56,892 nt of DNA from the NCBI GenBank assembly GCA_003280575.1, contig QCEN01000011.1:1-56892 (forward strand), given 5' to 3'. A program made the position numbers and the translations under genes. This document shows positions 47,271 through 56,892 of the stretch, one piece after another. Numbering within the stretch: position 1 is the first letter of the stretch; each line of letters starts with the position of its first letter. Source of the DNA: Prochlorococcus sp. AG-355-P07 (GTDB lineage: Bacteria > Cyanobacteriota > Cyanobacteriia > PCC-6307 > Cyanobiaceae). The notes beneath the pieces were generated by a model. It searched no databases and was not told the origin of the DNA. It saw nothing but the letters and a program-made list of their open reading frames with translations.

Positions 47271-47884
47271 TACATGTTAATCCTTCTATTTAAAGCGTAG
47301 TTCTTTAAAGAGAATTTGAACAAAAAAAAATTAATAAAAAATTTTTGTATAAAAGGTTGCAAAATTACTGTCAGATGGTTTAGTATTTTCTTCTGGGCAA
47401 AAATATAATTTTTTGCATTATTCAAACAATCACCTTAAATTTGATTTTTGGTAAATGTATGAATTTTTTGGAGTAATGATTTCGATCAGTATTTTCAGCC
47501 AGAAGAAGGGATTACCTTCAAAATGAGTTACTCATTTATTGTTTAACTCCGCACCTAGAAAATTTAAAAACTTAGGAACTGATGCTTTTATTGCGTCAAA
47601 ACTTTATCAAACTTTGGTTTGATAATTGTTTAGATGTATTTGCAATAAAGGTGTGAGGTCCCGTCAAGAATATACAAATTGTTTTCAATTGCTAACTTTT
47701 AGTCTTTTGAAAACCAACGGATCTGAGATCTTGGAAAGTCACTTAAAAATATTTTTAATGTGCACTCAAAGTAATCCTTAGGTTATCTAAGGAGGCTGAA
47801 CCTAAATAATATAAGTCAATCTTATTTATTATTTGGAGAATGCAATTCAATTTGAGTAGATTTATCTACAAAAGGATTTGAACA
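47271..47884 (+). promoter_or_regulatory. rRNA operon upstream and leader region
   Basis: This 614-base stretch before 16S has no convincing gene. A possible promoter is TTGCAA at 47357-47362 and TAGTAT at 47381-47386 (18-base spacing, four of six matches each), which would give a leader of roughly 490 bases. Two perfect hairpins are visible: arms TTATCAAAC and GTTTGATAA (47604-47625, four-base loop), and CCTTAG and CTAAGG (47776-47792), the latter followed by AGG to make AAGGAGG. The last 100 bases should pair with the region after 16S for RNase III processing. Promoter placement is weak; the leader is certain only by position. Confidence 0.4.
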
Positions 47885-49369
<1,485 letters not shown>

Positions 49370-49494
49370 AGGGAGACAACAAAATGTTTAATATTATTAT
49401 TTTGTCACCTTAGGTCGATCGGTATCTCACGTTCTTAATTTATTAAGGATTTTATTTCCTAAGTTTTTTCTAGGTCACACCCATTACTTTTCCT

Positions 49495-49568
<74 letters not shown>

Positions 49569-49580
49569 TCTCTCTATGTT

Positions 49581-49653
49581 GGGGGTATAGCTCAGTTGGT
49601 AGAGCGCCTGCTTTGCAAGCAGGATGTCAGCGGTTCGAGTCCGCTTACCTCCA
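49581..49653 (+). tRNA. trnA: tRNA-Ala (UGC)
   Basis: This 73-base tRNA begins GGGGGTATAGCTCAGTTGG and ends TTACCTCCA (one G-U pair in the acceptor stem). The anticodon loop TTTGCAA gives TGC, alanine. It is the second spacer tRNA of the rRNA operon. The next 257 bases to 23S hold processing sequence and no gene that I can see. Confidence 0.98.
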
Positions 49654-49910
49654 CTGATTACCACCTCTTCCATAATATTTATTTAAGGAATTGTTTTGAG
49701 TAGTGATCAAATTCTGAACGAATCTAGCTTCCTAATGAAACCATTAAGATGCTGGACTCATTGAATTAATTTCATTGTTTTCAGAGAACCTTGACAACTG
49801 CATAGATTATTTTTAAAGACAATAAGCATCTTTTATGATGCAGATTTATTATTTGTGCGAATGCATTAATAACAATTCTATTAAGCTGATGCTTCAATTA
49901 TGAAGTTATT

Positions 49911-52786
<2,876 letters not shown>

Positions 52787-52849
52787 ATAAACTTAATTTA
52801 TTGTTTTTAATTTACATAATTTTCTATGCAGTTCTCAAGGTTCACACTA

Positions 52850-52966
52850 TCCTGGTGTTCATGGCGATGTGGAACCACTCCGATCCATCTCGAACTCGGT
52901 TGTGAAACGCATCAGCGGCGAAAATATTTAGGGGGTAGCCCCTTGAGAAAATAGCTCAATGCCAGG
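52850..52966 (+). rRNA. rrf: 5S ribosomal RNA
   Basis: This segment of about 117 bases runs from TCCTGGTGTTC to CAATGCCAGG, the two ends pairing as the 5S terminal helix (CCTGG with CCAGG). The loop sequence CCGATCCATCTCGAACTCGG is standard for bacterial 5S. It is the last rRNA of the operon, about 60 bases after 23S. Confidence 0.95.
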
Positions 52967-52976
52967 TAAAAATATT

Positions 52977-53013
52977 TAAAAGGGTTTACTCTTTTTGAGT
53001 AAGCCCTTTTTTA
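52977..53013 (+). terminator. rRNA operon terminator
   Basis: A strong hairpin (AAAAGGGTTTACTC, five-base loop, GAGTAAGCCCTTTT, with one G-U pair) is followed by TTTTT. It begins about ten bases past 5S. Its last bases overlap the end of the convergent mutM gene. The A run on the 5' side means it could also stop leftward transcription. Confidence 0.9.
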
Positions 53014-53889
53014 TTTTTGGCATTTAGGACACCAATGTGTACTTCTTCCAGTAATTTTTTGCCTTTCAATTAAATTTCCACATTTATGGCATTCTTTACC
53101 AGTTCTCCTGTAAACATTTGTCTGTAACCCAAAATTCCCATTCTCTCCCTCCAAGTCTCTAAAATCACTGAATGTCGTCCCTCCAGAACCTATACTTTTT
53201 TTTAATACAGTCACAATTGATTCTTTTAGTTTGATTAACTCATTCTTCTTTATTGTTTGAGCTTCCCTAAAAGGTGAGATGCCAGCAGAATATAAACTTT
53301 CATCAGCATAAATATTACCTATGCCTGCCACTATTGTTTGATCTAATAGAATAGCTTTTATAGATTTTGTTCTTTTTGAAATAACTTTCTTAAGGTATTT
53401 TGTATTAAAGTCTCTAGAAAAAGGTTCTGGTCCTAATGAGCCTAATCCTTTAATTATTTTATTGGGTGATAACCCTTGCTTAATCAACCACATTTGACCA
53501 AAACTTCTCACATCAATGTATCTAAGTTCATTATTATTTTTATCGAAAAATCTTATTCTTGTATGTTTGCAGGGCGGCGTAGAGTTATTGATGAGTTTGA
53601 AATAGCCAGTCATCCTTAGATGAACTACAAGAAATCCATTATTTGGTGAATTTTCTAGAGGAAATTGAGTATTCTCTTTTGGAACTTCTTTTAATTGAGC
53701 TATCAAATATTTCCCTCTTCTGTCCCATTTATAAATGAGTGAGTTATGAAGTCCTATAATAAATTCTTTTTTGTTTGTTGGAAATGCAACAGTTGAATCC
53801 CTACAGACTTCAACTTTTTTAATAATAAAGTTATTAAGTTTTTGCTCTAAACCTCTGCGAACAGTTTCTACTTCAGGTAATTCAGGCAA
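53011..53889 (-). CDS. mutM: Formamidopyrimidine-DNA glycosylase
   Basis: MutM is 292 residues and starts [14 protein letters not shown] after the initiator methionine; the proline is the Schiff-base nucleophile. It has the H2TH segment near 150-200 ([22 protein letters not shown], key residues IGNIYADE) and ends with a zinc finger (CHKCGN near 263-268 and CPKC at the end). It removes 8-oxoguanine and related lesions and nicks the strand. High oxygen and light make this repair important. The gene is four bases downstream of psaE on the same strand. Confidence 0.95.
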   Translation of the reverse strand: MPELPEVETVRRGLEQKLNNFIIKKVEVCRDSTVAFPTNKKEFIIGLHNSLIYKWDRRGKYLIAQLKEVPKENTQFPLENSPNNGFLVVHLRMTGYFKLINNSTPPCKHTRIRFFDKNNNELRYIDVRSFGQMWLIKQGLSPNKIIKGLGSLGPEPFSRDFNTKYLKKVISKRTKSIKAILLDQTIVAGIGNIYADESLYSAGISPFREAQTIKKNELIKLKESIVTVLKKSIGSGGTTFSDFRDLEGENGNFGLQTNVYRRTGKECHKCGNLIERQKITGRSTHWCPKCQK

Positions 53890-53893
53890 TTAT

Positions 53894-54103
53894 TTAAGCT
53901 TTCTCTAATTCACTTTCAGCGAAATTATTTGTATTTGCTCCACCATCAGTTCCGCTTATCCCGGCGTAATTTACTTTATCGAATCTTACTACACAGTTAT
54001 ATTTAATACCTGAGGTATCAACTGAAGCAACTTTACCTATTTCATTGTACCAATATGATTCTGGTCTTTTTACTCTTACGAGATCTCCTCTTGAAATTGA
54101 CAT
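53894..54103 (-). CDS. psaE: Photosystem I subunit IV
   Basis: PsaE is 69 residues, with the SH3-like fold marked by [20 protein letters not shown] near 5-24 (key residues RGxxVRVxRPESYW), [11 protein letters not shown] near 38-48 and [13 protein letters not shown] at the end. It is a stromal-side extrinsic subunit that helps dock ferredoxin and supports cyclic electron flow. The ATG at 54103 follows an 80-base spacer after the LysM gene. Its proximity to mutM (four bases) suggests co-transcription of unrelated functions. Confidence 0.97.
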   Translation of the reverse strand: MSISRGDLVRVKRPESYWYNEIGKVASVDTSGIKYNCVVRFDKVNYAGISGTDGGANTNNFAESELEKA

Positions 54104-54183
54104 TACTATTAATTTAACTTTTTGTAGAATAACTCATCATAAATATTCTTAGACAAATTATTCACACATATTAATTAAATGTT

Positions 54184-54954
54184 TTAACAAAAATCATTTA
54201 TTAAATTATTTTCGAATTCTTCTTTAGCAGGCTTACTTCCCATCCATTTCCTGCCAGGTATTCTTACGTCTAATTCATTTGTATCACAATTGATTGAAAG
54301 AATCAGTTTTTTATTTTCTTGATTAAGTACTTTTAAAACTTTTCTACCTTTAATATCTTCATATGATTTACTTTGGATAATTATGGGACCATAAATTTTT
54401 TTATCAAACTCAAGTAAGTCATTATTTTTTTTATTTTCAGTTGTTTCATGATTTTCTGAATTAAGTTTGTTCTTTTTTCTTATTAAGAGCTTCTGACCAA
54501 CTTTTATGGAATCAGGATTATTAAGATTATTAATCTCAATCAGATCGATTATTTTTAAATTATATTTGTTTGATATTTCAGTAAGATTTTCACCAGTTTG
54601 AACAATATGATAATTATTTATCAAATCTGATTGTTTTGCAAGATTTTCAGTAGTTTCGGAGATAATAAGATTTTGGCCAACAAAGATATAATTTTCATCT
54701 TTTAAGTTATTCAATTTAATAATTAAATCTTTATTTATTGAATAGAATTTTGAAATACTTGATATCGTATCTCCACTTTTTACTATATGAATTTTTTTTA
54801 TTTCAGTTTTTTCTTCAGTAATTGATTCTTTTTTAGCAATATTTTCAATTTTATTTTTTGCTGAAAATGATTTTTCAACTGATTTTATCGATGAGGGATT
54901 AAAAAAATTAATAAGTATGGCAATTACTAAAAATGCAAATTTCATAAAACTCAT
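54184..54954 (-). CDS. LysM-repeat exported protein
   Basis: This 256-residue protein has an N-terminal signal sequence (about 3-18, FMKFAFLVIAILINFF) and two LysM repeats, near 53-98 (IVKSGDTISSISKFYSI then LIIS) and 113-158 (HIVQTGENLTEISNKYN then LLIR). LysM domains bind N-acetylglucosamine polymers such as peptidoglycan. The C-terminal 90 residues are lysine- and asparagine-rich, with a short conserved-looking ending (IRIPGRKWMGSKPAKEEF-type). A perfect nine-pair hairpin at 54960-54980 ends five bases before the ATG. Role in the cell wall is inferred. Confidence 0.8.
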   Translation of the reverse strand: MSFMKFAFLVIAILINFFNPSSIKSVEKSFSAKNKIENIAKKESITEEKTEIKKIHIVKSGDTISSISKFYSINKDLIIKLNNLKDENYIFVGQNLIISETTENLAKQSDLINNYHIVQTGENLTEISNKYNLKIIDLIEINNLNNPDSIKVGQKLLIRKKNKLNSENHETTENKKNNDLLEFDKKIYGPIIIQSKSYEDIKGRKVLKVLNQENKKLILSINCDTNELDVRIPGRKWMGSKPAKEEFENNLINDFC

Positions 54955-54959
54955 TATTT

Positions 54960-54980
54960 ATTTAAAGATAATCTTTAAAT
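54960..54980. promoter_or_regulatory. Perfect dyad next to the LysM gene start
   Basis: The arms ATTTAAAGA and TCTTTAAAT, separated by TAA, form a perfect nine-pair hairpin ending five bases before the ATG. It could mask the start region in mRNA or be a DNA operator. The sequence is AT-rich, so chance is possible. The spacing matches that of the rpsA dyad. Confidence 0.35.
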
Positions 54981-55018
54981 TTAAAATCGCTAGTTTTTTG
55001 AAAACAATTTTAAGTAAT

Positions 55019-56410
55019 TTAAACCTGAAAAATAAACTTCAAAAATTTCTTTACTCTTTCGTAGGGAGGGTATCGTAGGTTTGAATCAAATAAAAAACCT
55101 TTAAAAGTAATAGATTTTTGATTTGAAAAATTTCGAAACCCTTCTTCTCCATGAAATTTACCAATACCACTTTGCCCAACGCCTCCAAACGGTAAATTGG
55201 GAATAAGCACTGGTAACATCACATCATTTATACAAATTGTTCCTGAACTGGTTACTTTTGTAATATGATTATGGATTTTTTTATTGCCTCCAAATAAGTA
55301 GATTGCTAGTGGTTTTGATGCTTGACTAATCTGTTTTAAAGCTGATTCATTATTATTTATTCCAACTACTGGAAGAAGTGAACTGAATAGTTCTCTCTGC
55401 AAAATATCTATTTCATTTAATTTAGTTCTCAAAATTGTAGGAGATATTTTCAACTTTTTTTTACTAAAAGTCCCCCCAAATAAAATTCTTTTTTCTTTTT
55501 TACATCGTTTGAGAATTTCTACAGTTGATGTAAATTGTTCTTTCTCTAATTTTGACAGGTTTTCGGAAACAATTGGATTGTGTCCGTAAAAGCTTACTAT
55601 GTATTTCTTTAATTTTTCTATAAAAATATTTTCAATTTCTTTATCTACAAATATATGATTCGGAGCCATGCAAGATTGTCCAGAATTAAAAAATTTGCCC
55701 CAAACAATTCTTTTAGCAGCCACTTCTAAATTTGCATTCTTGAAAATAATTACAGGATTTGTTCCACTTAACTCAAGAGTTAATGGAGTTAAGTTTTTTG
55801 CAGCTAATTTCATTATAGATTTTCCAGTTTCAGTACTTCCTGTAAAAAATATGTGGTCAAAATTTTGTTCAATTAATTTTATGGATTGTTTATAATCACC
55901 CTCTACTGTCATTAGCACATCTTTATAGAAATATTTTGAAGTAAGCTTTTTAATAAGTTTTGAGGTCTCAGGACATTTCTCAGATGGTTTTATAACTGCA
56001 GTATTCCCTGCTGAGAAAATATTTACCAATGGCTTTAAAACATAAAGTAATGGATAATTATAAGGACCAAGAATTAAGACGCACCCAAGAGGTTCATAAA
56101 TAACTTTGGAGGATGATGGAAAAAGATAAAAAGGTGTGTCAATCTTTTTTGGTCGCATCCAAGAATTGAGTTTCTTTTTTATAAGTGAAATTTCTTCTTT
56201 CACTAAAAGGATTTCTGAAAGCCCTTCAATTTCAGATTTACCTAGATCAACAAAAAGTGATTTTATTATCTCTTTTTTATTTTCATCCAAAAGTTTAGAA
56301 ACTATATTTATATTTTGTATCCGCCATTTTATATCTCCAGTTTTACCAGTGAGAACTGTATTTTTTAATTTATTAATGTCTTCTAAATGAAATTTATCAG
56401 AAATTTTCAT
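55019..56410 (-). CDS. Aldehyde dehydrogenase (class 3-like)
   Basis: This 463-residue enzyme matches the class 3 / fatty-aldehyde type dehydrogenases. The catalytic cysteine is Cys247 in NSGQSCMAPNH; the general-base glutamate lies in TLELSGTNPV near 214. The nucleotide region has VIKPSEKCPETS near 139 and FTGSTETGKSIM near 189-200. Members oxidise long-chain or aromatic aldehydes to acids with NAD(P); in cyanobacteria this type (AldE) can act on fatty aldehydes. The substrate is inferred. The ATG at 56410 is divergent from the GNAT gene. Confidence 0.88.
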   Translation of the reverse strand: MKISDKFHLEDINKLKNTVLTGKTGDIKWRIQNINIVSKLLDENKKEIIKSLFVDLGKSEIEGLSEILLVKEEISLIKKKLNSWMRPKKIDTPFYLFPSSSKVIYEPLGCVLILGPYNYPLLYVLKPLVNIFSAGNTAVIKPSEKCPETSKLIKKLTSKYFYKDVLMTVEGDYKQSIKLIEQNFDHIFFTGSTETGKSIMKLAAKNLTPLTLELSGTNPVIIFKNANLEVAAKRIVWGKFFNSGQSCMAPNHIFVDKEIENIFIEKLKKYIVSFYGHNPIVSENLSKLEKEQFTSTVEILKRCKKEKRILFGGTFSKKKLKISPTILRTKLNEIDILQRELFSSLLPVVGINNNESALKQISQASKPLAIYLFGGNKKIHNHITKVTSSGTICINDVMLPVLIPNLPFGGVGQSGIGKFHGEEGFRNFSNQKSITFKGFLFDSNLRYPPYERVKKFLKFIFQV

Positions 56411-56566
56411 TTTATTCCTATGAATAGTATTAAATATATCAGAGGATAAATTGAAAAAAACTAAGGTTTCTAGCCACTTAAATCAAAGTGAATGATTTAT
56501 AAGAATTAATCAAATTTATTAATATTATCTTTAAAAATTCAAATTTTTCTTGGTTAGTATATTTTT

Positions 56567-56892
56567 ATGAGGGAAAAATTTTCAATTAGATTGATATCTA
56601 TTAATGAAATACCAGAAGTCACAAACTGGGCAAGGTTAGAAGGATTCTCTCCTGGAATGGATGACGTATCAATTTATAGAAATACAGATAAACAAGGGGT
56701 ATGGGTAGCTTGTCTAGACAACAATCCTATAGGCTCTATCGCATGTATAAAATATAATTCCTCGTATGGTTTTATAGGTTTATTTATCGTTAAAAAAGAA
56801 TTCCGAAATAATGGATATGGAGTGAGATTATGGAAACATGCCCTCGAATATTTAAAAAATGTTGATTGTATTGGCCTTGAGGCTGCCCCAGA
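56567..56892 (+). CDS. GNAT-family acetyltransferase (partial, 5' part)
   Basis: The first 108 codons are seen before the window ends. The peptide starts MREKFSIRLISINEIPEVTN and includes the acetyl-CoA loop region FRNNGYGVRLWKHAL (R-x-x-G-x-G type) near 86-100. This loop places it in the GNAT superfamily of N-acetyltransferases; the acceptor is unknown. An ATG at 56567 follows a short AT-rich spacer. The C-terminal part lies beyond the window. Confidence 0.75.
   Translation, partial: MREKFSIRLISINEIPEVTNWARLEGFSPGMDDVSIYRNTDKQGVWVACLDNNPIGSIACIKYNSSYGFIGLFIVKKEFRNNGYGVRLWKHALEYLKNVDCIGLEAAP

Noticed and set aside
47455-47526. A 23-residue frame (MYEFFGVMISISIFSQKKG...) in the rRNA leader
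   Set aside because: It is too short, has no ribosome site, and matches no small photosystem protein that I recognise.

Overview
The window is a stretch of chromosome from a high-light-adapted Prochlorococcus (marine picocyanobacterium). Base composition is strongly AT-rich outside the rRNA genes. Genes are packed with short or negative spacing. The photosynthesis genes are cyanobacterial (psbE-F-L-J, psbB-psbT, psbM, petB-petD, psaE, ndhC-K-J, chlD, ycf48, rubredoxin). A lone, shortened phycoerythrin beta gene with a CpeS lyase and no alpha subunit is the pattern of the high-light clades, and a DNA photolyase fits the same assignment. The species call rests on gene content and recognised protein sequences, not on a database search.

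Layout. 1-17.4 kb is housekeeping metabolism: the pyrE end, a YgfZ-like folate protein, a RecB/RNase H-type nuclease, a phosphohexomutase, a RdgB-type NTP pyrophosphatase, a carotenoid oxygenase, hisB, fabI, a redoxin gene interrupted by an in-frame stop, a DegT-type aminotransferase, photolyase, a NUDIX hydrolase, folK, chlD, an MCE/ABC lipid-transport pair and a YvcK-like protein. 17.4-21.4 kb holds divergent photosynthetic blocks: ndhC-ndhK-ndhJ leftward and rubredoxin-ycf48-psbE-psbF-psbL-psbJ rightward. 21.5-28.4 kb has MTA phosphorylase, an oxidoreductase-SelD fusion, CCA-adding enzyme and a UvrD-type helicase. 28.6-29.8 kb is the remnant phycoerythrin locus. 29.9-35.7 kb has a TVP38-type membrane protein, tRNA-Phe, a sugar kinase, metK, rpsA and nrdR. 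35.7-40.0 kb has psbT and psbB, a ferredoxin, psbM, prmC, tsaC, a small membrane protein and tRNA-Thr. 40.0-45.8 kb has minC-minD-minE with an HD-domain protein and ctpA, divergent from petB-petD, then a GH100 invertase. 47.3-53.0 kb is a complete rRNA operon (16S, tRNA-Ile, tRNA-Ala, 23S, 5S) with a long leader and a strong terminator. 53.0-56.9 kb has mutM, psaE, a LysM protein, an aldehyde dehydrogenase and the start of a GNAT gene.

How the genes work together. Rubredoxin and Ycf48 are photosystem II assembly factors placed directly upstream of the cytochrome b559 genes psbE/psbF. CtpA, the D1 C-terminal processing protease, sits divergent from petBD and heads a run into the Min division-site genes. 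PrmC and TsaC (both translation-quality functions) are adjacent.

No CRISPR array, insertion sequence, prophage or integrase was seen, and no obvious new multi-gene system. The points most worth a second look are the nonsense codon in the redoxin gene, the degraded phycoerythrin gene with its 59-residue neighbour, an exact 13-bp inverted repeat ending one base before the minD start, several perfect dyads placed just upstream of start codons (rpsA, the LysM gene, rubredoxin), a decapeptide repeat at the NdhJ N-terminus, and the structured rRNA leader.
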